Assembly: GCA_022510765.1 (NCBI GenBank)
Contig: JAFLSU010000013.1
Coordinates: 1-47,404 of the forward strand
Origin: Christensenellaceae bacterium
GTDB lineage: Bacteria > Bacillota > Clostridia > Christensenellales > CAG-138
Direction: 5' to 3'
DNA length: 47,404 bases
Of this stretch, positions 34,036 through 42,285 are shown one piece after another. Positions within the stretch are counted from its first letter, which is position 1. Each line of letters starts with the position of its first letter. A program made the translations under genes and the position numbers. The notes beneath the pieces were generated by a model that did no database searches, was not told where the DNA came from, and saw nothing but the letters and a program-made list of their open reading frames with translations.

Positions 34036-35762
34036 AAAAATTGTTTGTTTACTTAAAAAAGTACAGCAGAGAATGCGTGCTCGCGCCGCTGTTTAAGCTG
34101 TTTGAAGCCACACTCGAGCTTATCGTTCCGCTCGTCGTTGCGGCGATCATCGACCGCGGCATCGGAAATGGCGACGGTGGATATATCATCCGAATGGGGC
34201 TGGTGCTGGCGACGTTCGCCGCCGTGGGGCTTCTGTTCTCGATCACCGCACAGTTTTTTGCCGCGAAAGCCGCGATAGGCTTCTCAGCAAGCCTACGTTC
34301 CGCACTTCTTAAAAAGATCCAAAGCCTGTCCTACTCCGATTTGGACGGGATAGGCATATCCGCACTCATCACCCGCATGACGAGCGATGTAAATCAGGTG
34401 CAGACTGGCGTGAACCTGACGCTTCGGCTGCTGCTGCGTTCGCCGTTCGTGGTCTTCGGCGCAATGGTCATGGCGTTCACGATCGACACCAAATGCGCAC
34501 TAATTTTTGCAGGCGTGATCGCGCTTCTATGCGTGGTCGTGTTCCTCATCATGCTGACAACGGTGCCGATGCACCGCAGGGTTCAGGGGGCTTTGGACGA
34601 TGTCACCTCGTTGGCGCGCGAAAACCTGAACGGAGTTCGGGTGCTTCGTGCGTTCCTTCGCGAGGATGATGAAATAGAGGAATTCAAAAAGCGAAGCGAC
34701 CGCCTCAACCGTTTGCAGCTCTCCGCCAGCAGGCTGTCTGCGCTTATGAACCCGCTTACGCTGATAATCATAAACGCTGCGGTGATCCTCCTCATCCATA
34801 CCGGCTCAATAAAGGTGGATTCCGGCACCCTGACTCAGGGAGAGGTGGTCGCGCTGTATAACCTCATGTCTCAGATTTTGGTTGAGTTAATTAAGATGGC
34901 TAACCTTATAATTACACTGACCAAATCGCTTGCGTGCGCAGATAGGATAGGTGTCATTCTCAATACGGAATCAACGGTTCTCGGAGGCTCTGCGGTTCCC
35001 GATTCCACCGCGCCGCGCGGAAAAGTGGAGTTTCGCGATGTGAGCTTTAAGTACAACGGCGCGGGAGCGAATGCCGTCGAGGGCATCAGTTTTTCTGCGC
35101 TGCCCGGACAGACCATTGGCATCATAGGCGGCACGGGGTCGGGAAAAACCACTATTATGAGCCTAATTCCGAGCTTTTACGGCGCGACGCAGGGCGAGGT
35201 GCTGATAGACGGGATAAATGCTTTGGAGTTCGACCGAAACGAGCTGAGAAAGCGCATCGGCATAGTGCCGCAAAAGGCGGTGCTTTTTAAAGGAACGATA
35301 CGAAGCAATCTATTGATGGGAAACGAGCTTGCCTCCGAAGACGAGATGCTTGAAGCTCTCGAAACCGCGCAGGCGCTTGAGATTGTTCAAAACAAGGAGA
35401 AGGGGTTGGATGAACCGATTCAGCAGGGCGGAAGCAATCTTTCGGGCGGTCAAAAGCAGCGTCTGACGATAGCCCGGGCGCTCGTCAAAAAGCCCGAAAT
35501 ACTCATTCTTGACGACAGCTCCTCCGCGCTCGACTACGCCACCGATGCAAAACTGCGCCTTGCAATAAGGAACATGAAAAACCCGCCCACGACCTTCATC
35601 GTGTCCCAGCGCGCGCAGTCGATACGCTACGCCGATACAATAATTGTGCTTGACGACGGCAGGATGGCAGGGATCGGTACGCATGACGAGCTTATAAAGA
35701 ATTGCACGGTGTATCGGGAGATATTCGTTTCTCAGTTCCCGAATGGAGACGAACTGTCATGA
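34032..35762 (+). CDS. Heterodimeric ABC exporter, degenerate-site subunit
   Basis: A 576-residue type IV exporter half: six spans in residues 15-300, then a nucleotide-binding domain. Walker A is GGTGSGKTT (about 366-374) and the signature NLSGGQKQR is canonical. Walker B reads LILDDSSSALD, with Asp where the catalytic Glu should be, and the switch His is replaced by Gln in FIVSQRAQS. These changes mark the non-catalytic site half of heterodimeric exporters like TM287/288 or LmrCD. It is coupled by ATGA overlaps to merR before and its partner after. The substrate is unknown; a drug or peptide is likely. Confidence 0.93.
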   Translation: MKKLFVYLKKYSRECVLAPLFKLFEATLELIVPLVVAAIIDRGIGNGDGGYIIRMGLVLATFAAVGLLFSITAQFFAAKAAIGFSASLRSALLKKIQSLSYSDLDGIGISALITRMTSDVNQVQTGVNLTLRLLLRSPFVVFGAMVMAFTIDTKCALIFAGVIALLCVVVFLIMLTTVPMHRRVQGALDDVTSLARENLNGVRVLRAFLREDDEIEEFKKRSDRLNRLQLSASRLSALMNPLTLIIINAAVILLIHTGSIKVDSGTLTQGEVVALYNLMSQILVELIKMANLIITLTKSLACADRIGVILNTESTVLGGSAVPDSTAPRGKVEFRDVSFKYNGAGANAVEGISFSALPGQTIGIIGGTGSGKTTIMSLIPSFYGATQGEVLIDGINALEFDRNELRKRIGIVPQKAVLFKGTIRSNLLMGNELASEDEMLEALETAQALEIVQNKEKGLDEPIQQGGSNLSGGQKQRLTIARALVKKPEILILDDSSSALDYATDAKLRLAIRNMKNPPTTFIVSQRAQSIRYADTIIVLDDGRMAGIGTHDELIKNCTVYREIFVSQFPNGDELS

Positions 35763-37528
35763 AAATTCAATTCAGATCGATAAAACTTGATAAAAACCGG
35801 CTTAACACGATCGGGAAACTGCTCAAGAGGCTGCGCCCGTATCGCGTAAGCTTCGTTCTTTCGCTCGTACTTGCTGTAATATCCGTGGTTCTCACGCTGT
35901 ACGTTCCGATACTGATAGGTCGGGCGGTGGACTGCATCGTGGGTGCGGGCGAGGTCGATTTTGTTTCGCTTTCGTCAATACTTATAAAAATTGCGTTATG
36001 CGTTGGGGTGAACGCCCTTTGCGGCTGGCTCATGAGCCTATGCTGCAATAAAATCACCTACGGCATGGTGAAGGATATTCGCACGGAGGCGTTCCGCCAT
36101 GTGCAGAAGCTTCCGCTCTCCTACCTCGACGCTCACCCGACCGGGGAGACGGTCAGCCGCATGATAAGCGATGTCGATCAGCTTGCGGACGGGCTTTTGA
36201 TGGGCTTTACACAGTTCTTCACAGGCATTCTCACGATAATCGGTACGCTCATTTTCATGCTTACGATCAACCCGCTCATTACACTCGTGGTCGTTGTAAT
36301 AACTCCGCTCTCGCTTGCGGTCGCGAGCTTCATAGCCAAGCGAACCTACACGATGTTCAAAAAGCAAAGCGAGATCCGAGGAGAGCAGACCGCGCTCATC
36401 GACGAAATCATCAGCGAACAGAAGGTTGTGCAGGCGTTTTCATACGAAAATCGTGCCGAGGAACGGTTCAACGAGGTCAACGAACGCCTTAAAAAATGTT
36501 CGTTGCGCGCAGTTTTCTTTTCATCACTCACGAATCCCTCCACACGCTTCGTCAATGCCCTTGTGTATGCGGGCGTTGGCGTTGCAGGCGCGTTTGCGGC
36601 AATATCGGGCGGACTCACGATAGGTGGCCTTTCGGCGTTCTTAAGCTATGCTAATCAGTACACCAAGCCCTTTAACGAGATTTCGGGAGTGGTAACGGAG
36701 CTTCAAGGCTCGCTCGCGTGTGCGGCAAGATTGTTTGAACTGATCGAAGCCCAGGAGCAAACACCCGACCCCATTTTGCCCGAAACTCCGCCAAATGACG
36801 ACGGTAGGATGGAATTCCGTGACGTATGCTTTTCCTATAATAAGTCCCGTGAACTCATCCGAGATTTTTCGCTCACGGTTCATCCCGGGCAGCGCGTTGC
36901 GATAGTCGGCCCCACGGGCTGCGGAAAGACGACGCTCATAAACCTCATAATGCGTTTTTATGACATTGATTCCGGTGAAATAACGATGGACGGAATTAAT
37001 ACTCAATCGATGAAAAGGAGCGAATTGCGAATCAGGTTTGGCATGGTGCTTCAGGATACATGGCTCAAATCCGGCACAATAAGGGAAAATATCACGATGG
37101 GCAGACCCGATGCCACGGACGAGGAGATAATGGCTGCGGCGATCTCCTCCCATGCGTACAATTTCATAAGACGTCTTACGAACGGCTTCGATACCGTGAT
37201 AGGCGAATCGGGCGGAAGCCTCTCACTAGGGCAGAAGCAGCTTCTATGCATAGCGAGGGTAATGCTGTGCATGCCGCCGATGCTGATACTCGACGAAGCG
37301 ACCTCCTCTATAGATACCCGCACAGAAAAGCACGTTCAAGACGCTTTTGTAAAGCTGATGCGGGGGCGCACCACCTTCATCGTCGCCCATCGCCTTTCGA
37401 CAATCAGGGAAGCCGATGTGATTCTCGTCATGAGGGATGGGCGCATCATCGAGAAGGGCAGGCATGATGAGCTGATCCGTAAAGGAGGTTTTTATAAGGA
37501 GCTGTACGAGAGCCAGTTTGCGCATTAG
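35759..37528 (+). CDS. Heterodimeric ABC exporter, catalytic-site subunit
   Basis: A 589-residue partner of the preceding subunit. Six spans (about 35-310) precede the ATPase domain with Walker A GPTGCGKTT (about 384), Walker B LILDEATSSID with the catalytic Glu, and AHRLSTI with the switch His. Its signature motif is SLSLGQKQ, where Leu replaces the first Gly, as expected because this motif faces the partner's degenerate site. Start at 35759 has GGAG upstream and overlaps the previous stop (ATGA); an upstream ATG at 35702 lies inside the previous gene. Confidence 0.94.
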   Translation: MKIQFRSIKLDKNRLNTIGKLLKRLRPYRVSFVLSLVLAVISVVLTLYVPILIGRAVDCIVGAGEVDFVSLSSILIKIALCVGVNALCGWLMSLCCNKITYGMVKDIRTEAFRHVQKLPLSYLDAHPTGETVSRMISDVDQLADGLLMGFTQFFTGILTIIGTLIFMLTINPLITLVVVVITPLSLAVASFIAKRTYTMFKKQSEIRGEQTALIDEIISEQKVVQAFSYENRAEERFNEVNERLKKCSLRAVFFSSLTNPSTRFVNALVYAGVGVAGAFAAISGGLTIGGLSAFLSYANQYTKPFNEISGVVTELQGSLACAARLFELIEAQEQTPDPILPETPPNDDGRMEFRDVCFSYNKSRELIRDFSLTVHPGQRVAIVGPTGCGKTTLINLIMRFYDIDSGEITMDGINTQSMKRSELRIRFGMVLQDTWLKSGTIRENITMGRPDATDEEIMAAAISSHAYNFIRRLTNGFDTVIGESGGSLSLGQKQLLCIARVMLCMPPMLILDEATSSIDTRTEKHVQDAFVKLMRGRTTFIVAHRLSTIREADVILVMRDGRIIEKGRHDELIRKGGFYKELYESQFAH

Positions 37529-37582
37529 GGGCGGACATTCAAAGCTGCTATTTTCAAGATTAGACCTCCTCCAGCCAAATTA

Positions 37583-37612
37583 TTGAAATTATCATGCGGT
37601 TTATGCTATAAT
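37583..37612 (+). promoter_or_regulatory. Promoter of the cohesin-dockerin unit
   Basis: TTGAAA (37583-37588), 18 bp, TATAAT (37607-37612) with an extended TG-C. The leader of about 85 nt contains GGTGG...ACGG and CCGT...CCACC arms (about 37617-37674) that could form a two-part stem. Confidence 0.65.
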
Positions 37613-37703
37613 TTAAAGTGGTGGTGTGTACGGATTGTTTTACTGTAAATGAGACCGTGGATCCACCGAATAAATTTTAAAATTTGATTAAGGAGATATC
37701 AAG

Positions 37704-38618
37704 ATGAAAAAATTCCTCACGGCAGCAATATGCATGTTCGCATGCGCCATGCTTGCTTTCACCATGCTCGCCCCTTCGGCAGCCCTCGCAGCCGGCACCG
37801 CTCGATTTGAAATGAATGATGTTGACGGCGTTTCCCCCGGCAGTGAATTCGCCGTTACGCTGAGCATATCAGGCGATTATGAACTGCATTCGGCGAATCT
37901 TGCCGTTTCTTTCGACCCCAATTCGCTCGAGTTCGTATCGCTCGAGCAGGGTTCGGTTCTCACCACGACCGTTCCAAGCAAGAGCGGTCTGTACTTTCTC
38001 GAGTATGAGAACATCGTAGCTCAGGGACTTATAAAGCTCGGCATTGCCATGCCCCTCGATGCCTTGGGCGAAAGCGGCGATCTGTTTAAAATGACCTTCC
38101 GTGTACGCGACGGCGTTACGGTAAATCAGCAGATCGTGCTGACCGTTTACGAACTCTCCCTTCTGCCGCTCGGCTCGATGACGGGTACCCCTGTCGAGTT
38201 TGAAACGAACAACTCCATCGTCTCGATCATCGGTGCTTCCGATCCCGTCGGCGGTTTTAACCAGGGTGAAAGCGGCACTCCCAACCCCAGTCTCACGCAG
38301 ATTCCGACGATAGTGGACAGCACGCTCGATCCGAACGTCACCACTCGCCCTCTAACCACTATTCCGCCCGCTGATGGTACGAGCAGCGGTGCCGAATCCA
38401 CCGCAAGCGGCTCCGTCAGCGAAACGGAAAACCCCACGATCACCTATCCCTCAACCGCTACCGCTCTTCCCGACAAGGATGCAAGCGGCGATAAGAGCGA
38501 CGGTGCAGGCGGCGTTAAACCCGTCGTCTATGTTCTCGGCGGTGCGGTCATCCTCTGCGCTGCGGCGATAGTCATCGTCACCATCAGGAAGAACAACTCA
38601 AACCATAACAAAGACTAA
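37704..38618 (+). CDS. Membrane-anchored cohesin-domain protein
   Basis: A 304-residue surface protein. A signal peptide (1-30, cut near AALAA) leads into a cohesin-like domain at about 33-177 (ARFEMNDVDGVSPGSEFAV, LAVSFDPNSLEFVS, FKMTFRVRDG, VSIIGAS), which is a beta-sandwich that binds dockerins. Residues 178-270 are a Ser/Thr/Pro/Gly-rich spacer, 272-294 a membrane span, and the tail is RKNNSNHNKD. There is no LPxTG motif, so anchoring is by the span. AAGGAG precedes the start. The next gene encodes a dockerin protein, so this is probably its docking site on the cell surface. Confidence 0.85.
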   Translation: MKKFLTAAICMFACAMLAFTMLAPSAALAAGTARFEMNDVDGVSPGSEFAVTLSISGDYELHSANLAVSFDPNSLEFVSLEQGSVLTTTVPSKSGLYFLEYENIVAQGLIKLGIAMPLDALGESGDLFKMTFRVRDGVTVNQQIVLTVYELSLLPLGSMTGTPVEFETNNSIVSIIGASDPVGGFNQGESGTPNPSLTQIPTIVDSTLDPNVTTRPLTTIPPADGTSSGAESTASGSVSETENPTITYPSTATALPDKDASGDKSDGAGGVKPVVYVLGGAVILCAAAIVIVTIRKNNSNHNKD

Positions 38619-38650
38619 TTACAGCTTCAAAACGTAAAAATACATAGACT

Positions 38651-38728
38651 GCGGCCTTATCCGGCTTCCTGAAATGGGCTCGGGATTCGTATCGATGAAT
38701 TCGAGCGGTGAAGCCGACTCGAGGCCGC
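38651..38728 (+). other. Intercistronic RNA hairpin between cohesin and dockerin genes
   Basis: GCGGCCT (38651-38657)/AGGCCGC (38722-38728), GGCTTC (38663-38668)/GAAGCC (38710-38715) and CTCGGGATTC (38679-38688)/GAATTCGAG (38697-38705) nest inside one another with small internal loops. No T-run follows, and a ribosome-binding site for the next gene lies just after it. It could set the relative expression of the two genes or protect one mRNA end. Confidence 0.6.
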
Positions 38729-38753
38729 ATGGAACTCAAGGCAAGGAGGCATT

Positions 38754-39677
38754 ATGAAGCGTTTATTATCAATAATAACAGCATTTGCAATGGCTTTTGC
38801 CATGGTTCTTTCCTTCGCGTATCCCAAGGCATTGAATGCCGTTACGCTGCCGGAAGTCGTGGGTATGGATATATCCGCGTTCTCCTCACAGACCATCGAT
38901 GGAAGTCCCGTGAACGGCCGCGTATTCGATGGAAAGGATATTACCATTCTGCATTATTTTGCGACCTGGAGCGCCGATTGCATAAGGGAAATCAAATACA
39001 TGCAGCAGGCGTTCGAGTCCTATGCCGGGAATATCAATGTTCTCGGCATACTCCATCAGGACGGGACGAGTACGCCGCAGAAAGCAATGCAGCTCTTTGA
39101 TGAATACGGCATAGAATATCAATGCATCCTCCCGGACAGCGTCCTGACAGAGCTTATTACTCAATACAATTTTATTCCGCAGACCTTCTTTGTTTCAAGC
39201 AGAGGGATCGTTCTGGAGCATTTCCCGGGTACGTTCACGGGCTATGACTCCATTGAGCAGCGTATCGAATACTGGATGGGTTCATCCGGGCAAGTTTATA
39301 CCATCGAATTTCGCGATGGGCTTACGGGGCTATACATTTCGCAGCAGTCCGTCGTTGTGGGCGGGGATGCGATTCCCCCCGATCCGCCCGTCCATCCTGG
39401 ATATACCTTCGACGGCTGGAGGGGCAATTATAATAATGTAAGCTCCTCCGGCGTGGTTTTGGCAATGTATCAAAATTCCGGGGCGGCTCCGGAACTCGGA
39501 GATGTGGACGTGGACGGCAGGATCACTGTAACGGATGCTCTGATCACGGCCCGCTTCGCGCTTCAGCTCATTGAATCACCGTCCACGGAGCTGTACGGCG
39601 ATATGGATGATGACGGCATGATTGGTATTACGGATGCGCTTATCATAGTAAGGAAAGCGCTTCAACTGATACGGTAA
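38754..39677 (+). CDS. Secreted thioredoxin-like protein with C-terminal dockerin
   Basis: A 307-residue protein. Signal peptide 1-29. Residues about 36-176 are thioredoxin/TlpA-like (ITILHYFATWSADCIREI, NVLGILHQDG, YNFIPQTFFVSSRG with the cis-Pro 142), but the redox site is WSADC with a single Cys76 instead of CxxC. About 180-235 is a Listeria-Bacteroides-type beta repeat (IEFRDGL...GYTFDGW). Residues 248-306 form a type I dockerin with two calcium loops, D250-V-D252-V-D254-G and D283-M-D285-D-D287-G, each followed by an ITDALI-type helix. AAGGAGG precedes the start. It likely docks on the neighbouring cohesin. Confidence 0.87.
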   Translation: MKRLLSIITAFAMAFAMVLSFAYPKALNAVTLPEVVGMDISAFSSQTIDGSPVNGRVFDGKDITILHYFATWSADCIREIKYMQQAFESYAGNINVLGILHQDGTSTPQKAMQLFDEYGIEYQCILPDSVLTELITQYNFIPQTFFVSSRGIVLEHFPGTFTGYDSIEQRIEYWMGSSGQVYTIEFRDGLTGLYISQQSVVVGGDAIPPDPPVHPGYTFDGWRGNYNNVSSSGVVLAMYQNSGAAPELGDVDVDGRITVTDALITARFALQLIESPSTELYGDMDDDGMIGITDALIIVRKALQLIR

Positions 39678-39747
39678 AATGCGCATGGCCTCTTTGTTCA
39701 ATTTCGGACGCAGGTTCATAAAACCCATTTTACAGGATGGTAAACCA

Positions 39748-40464
39748 ATGTATATCATAGTGGGTCTTGGCAACCCCGGCAGGGAGTATGCAGAGACAAG
39801 GCATAACGTAGGATTCATGACGCTCGATGCCCTCGCGGACAGGCTCGGCATCGCGATAACCAAGAGGGGCTTTCGTTCCGTTTACGGGGAGGGGCGAGTC
39901 GGCACCGAGCGTGTCGTACTCGCAAAGCCCGATACTTATATGAATAACTCGGGCTGGGCAGTCCTTGACCTTATGAATTGGTACAAGGCGGAGCGCGAAC
40001 GCCTCGTCATCATTTATGACGACATCGACCTGCCCTGCGGCGCGATGCGCATACGAAAAAACGGCTCGGCAGGTACTCACAACGGAATGCGCAGCATCGT
40101 TGAACAGCTTGGATACGAGGATTTCCCGCGCATACGCATCGGCATAGGTAAGCCGCAGCATGGGCTTATCGACCATGTGCTTGGCGTACCCTCGGACGAG
40201 GATAAAGCATTGCTCAAGGATGCTTGTAAGCACGGCGCGGAGGCGGTGGAGCTTATAATTAGCAGGGAATTCGACCGTGCGCAGGAGAAATTCAACTATA
40301 AGCCGCCGAAAAAGCCCAAAAAAGAGAGGGTTCGAGCGACCGATGAAGTGAATGCGGCAGAGCTGCCCGGGCCAGCCGATGCGGTAAATGCGGCAGGGAG
40401 GTCGGATACGATAGAAATGTCCAATTCCACCGAAAGCGAAAAGCCGCCGACGGCTATTGATTAA
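39748..40464 (+). CDS. pth: Peptidyl-tRNA hydrolase
   Basis: A 238-residue enzyme recycling peptidyl-tRNA. VGLGNPGREYAETRHNVGF includes the catalytic His, and KPDTYMNNSGWAV, YDDIDLPCGAMRIRKNGSAGTHNGMRSI are signature stretches. After about residue 190 comes a Lys/Pro-rich and then acidic tail of about 48 residues that most homologues lack. The start at 39748 fits the family's beginning and has AGGATGG upstream; an in-frame ATG at 39679, 1 nt after the dockerin stop, would add 23 residues. Confidence 0.95.
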   Translation: MYIIVGLGNPGREYAETRHNVGFMTLDALADRLGIAITKRGFRSVYGEGRVGTERVVLAKPDTYMNNSGWAVLDLMNWYKAERERLVIIYDDIDLPCGAMRIRKNGSAGTHNGMRSIVEQLGYEDFPRIRIGIGKPQHGLIDHVLGVPSDEDKALLKDACKHGAEAVELIISREFDRAQEKFNYKPPKKPKKERVRATDEVNAAELPGPADAVNAAGRSDTIEMSNSTESEKPPTAID

Positions 40465-40525
40465 AAGTGCAGCGGTATGCCCAAATAAAGGTCGCAATTT
40501 TTTATTAACATTCTTTCAAATTATT

Positions 40526-41830
40526 ATGACGATGCAGCAGTATCTTCCGACAACCGACATCGAAGCGTTATACAAGGCAAAGGAAATGCTGTTTTTGAAC
40601 GCGGATGCAGCTCCCTGTTCGGTAGCGCTTCCCACACTCCCTTTCGGTATGCCTGAAATTCTCGATGCCGCCGAACGGCTCAAGCGTTTTGACCCGTTCA
40701 TCAAACGGGTCTTTCCCGAAACCAATGAAAGCGGCGGTATTATCGAGTCCCCGCTCATCGAGACCCCGCGCCTGCTTGATGCGCTCGTTCAAAATTCACA
40801 AGCGCAGCTCTCTCAAAATATACATGCACGTCTGTTCGTAAAGATGGACGCTGATCTTCCTATTGCAGGCTCGGTAAAGGCGAGGGGCGGGATATATGAG
40901 GTGCTCAAGCATACCGAATCGCTTGCTCTTAGGCACGGGCTTATAAAAGACCTGAGCGATTATGAGAAGCTCGGAGACAAGAGTGAGTTCTTTTCAAAAT
41001 ACGCCATCCATGTCGGCTCCACCGGCAACCTCGGACTGAGCATTGGGATAATGAGCTCTATGATAGGCTACAGGGTGACCGTGCATATGAGCTGTGACGC
41101 AAAGCAATGGAAGAAGGACTTGCTTCGCAAAAAAGGCGTGACCGTCATAGAATACGCTTCCGATTATCAAGCGGCGGTGCGGCGCGGACGGGAAATGGCC
41201 TCAGCAGATGAAACGAGCCATTTCATCGATGATGAAAACTCCCTCGATCTTTTCATGGGCTATGCGGTAGCAACGCTGAGACTGAAAAATCAGCTTGACG
41301 TACTGAATATTTCCGTTGACGCGGCGCATCCGTTGTTCGTTTATCTTCCGTGTGGAGTGGGCGGCGCGCCGGGCGGGATAACCTTTGGACTTAAGCAGGT
41401 GTTCGGCGATAATGTGCATTGTTTCTTTATCGAGCCTGTGAACGCGCCCTGTATGCTGACGGCGTTCGTCAAAGGTGAATGCGTACCCGTTTCCGAAATC
41501 GGTTTGAGCGGCGTGACCGAAGCCGACGGCCTGGCGGTCTCCTGCGCCTCAAATCTCGTATACTCCGCCATGAAGCAGCTCATGGACGGCGAATTCACCG
41601 TGCAGGATTCAAGGCTCATCCCTCGTATAAGGCTCCTGCACGAAACCGAAGGACTGTTCATCGAGCCTTCGGCGGCCTCCGCGATCTGCGGGTTCGAAGG
41701 TATGCTCTCCCCTGCGGGGCAGCAATATATGCGTAAAGCGGGTGTTGAACGCGATTCGACCCATATCCTATGGGCAACGGGCGGCAGACTTGTTCCTGAG
41801 GATGAGCGCCGGCTGCTGCTTGGCGTGTAG
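40526..41830 (+). CDS. dsdA: D-serine ammonia-lyase
   Basis: A 434-residue PLP enzyme deaminating D-serine to pyruvate. The PLP Lys is residue 118 in GSVKARGGIYEVL, the glycine loop is HVGSTGNLGLSIG, and PCGVGGAPGGITFGLK, SEIGLSGVTEADGLAV and HETEGLFIEPSAA match DsdA throughout. ATG at 40526 or 40532 is likely; neither has a clear Shine-Dalgarno, and the open frame extends to a TTG at 40457 overlapping pth. It may detoxify D-serine or allow its use as carbon and nitrogen source. Confidence 0.93.
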   Translation: MTMQQYLPTTDIEALYKAKEMLFLNADAAPCSVALPTLPFGMPEILDAAERLKRFDPFIKRVFPETNESGGIIESPLIETPRLLDALVQNSQAQLSQNIHARLFVKMDADLPIAGSVKARGGIYEVLKHTESLALRHGLIKDLSDYEKLGDKSEFFSKYAIHVGSTGNLGLSIGIMSSMIGYRVTVHMSCDAKQWKKDLLRKKGVTVIEYASDYQAAVRRGREMASADETSHFIDDENSLDLFMGYAVATLRLKNQLDVLNISVDAAHPLFVYLPCGVGGAPGGITFGLKQVFGDNVHCFFIEPVNAPCMLTAFVKGECVPVSEIGLSGVTEADGLAVSCASNLVYSAMKQLMDGEFTVQDSRLIPRIRLLHETEGLFIEPSAASAICGFEGMLSPAGQQYMRKAGVERDSTHILWATGGRLVPEDERRLLLGV

Positions 41831-41926
41831 GCTGCTGCGCGGCAACCCGAGCAACACTCGGTATGATGAGCTTTGCTCGGCTTATAAAAAACGTGAAAAA
41901 GTTAGCATATAACGAAGAAAGAGTGC

Positions 41927-42202
41927 ATGGAAGACTGGAGATTAACAAACCAAAGCAAATATTTGCAGGGAGCTAATTTAATAAAGCTGGAGTATTGCTT
42001 GCGACAAACAAGTGCGGATCACGACCATTGTGAGTTTTGCATGGAAAAGTTCGGCAGCGGCGAGAACGACCTACATGCTGGATATTGTACAATGGATTGC
42101 TATTATTGGATTTGCGAGGATTGCTTCAAAGACTTTGCAGAGCGATTTGAATGGCATGTCGTGAATACAATATCTGATTATCAGCCCGAAGAACAAACGT
42201 GA
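41927..42202 (+). CDS. Small Cys-rich putative zinc protein, paralogue 2
   Basis: A 91-residue relative of the protein at 29434. Shared features are MEDWRL at the start, DHDHCEFC (Cys35, Cys38), the GYC (Cys54) and W-I/V-C-E-x-C-F-x-DF (Cys63, Cys66) ending. It has an extra Cys58 and a longer C-terminus. GAAGAAAGAG is upstream. No RHS debris is seen beside this copy, which weakens the idea that the family needs a toxin partner nearby. Function unknown. Confidence 0.75.
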   Translation: MEDWRLTNQSKYLQGANLIKLEYCLRQTSADHDHCEFCMEKFGSGENDLHAGYCTMDCYYWICEDCFKDFAERFEWHVVNTISDYQPEEQT

Positions 42203-42285
42203 CGTATTCATAGTTATCAAAAAAGCACAATATTGAGTGCAAAAACATAAGAAAAAATGAATTAAATCAACATGGGGGGTACGAT

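Noticed and set aside
38619..38753. c-di-GMP or other known riboswitch between cohesin and dockerin genes
   Set aside because: The nested stems do not contain the conserved tetraloop/receptor or core bases of c-di-GMP classes I or II.
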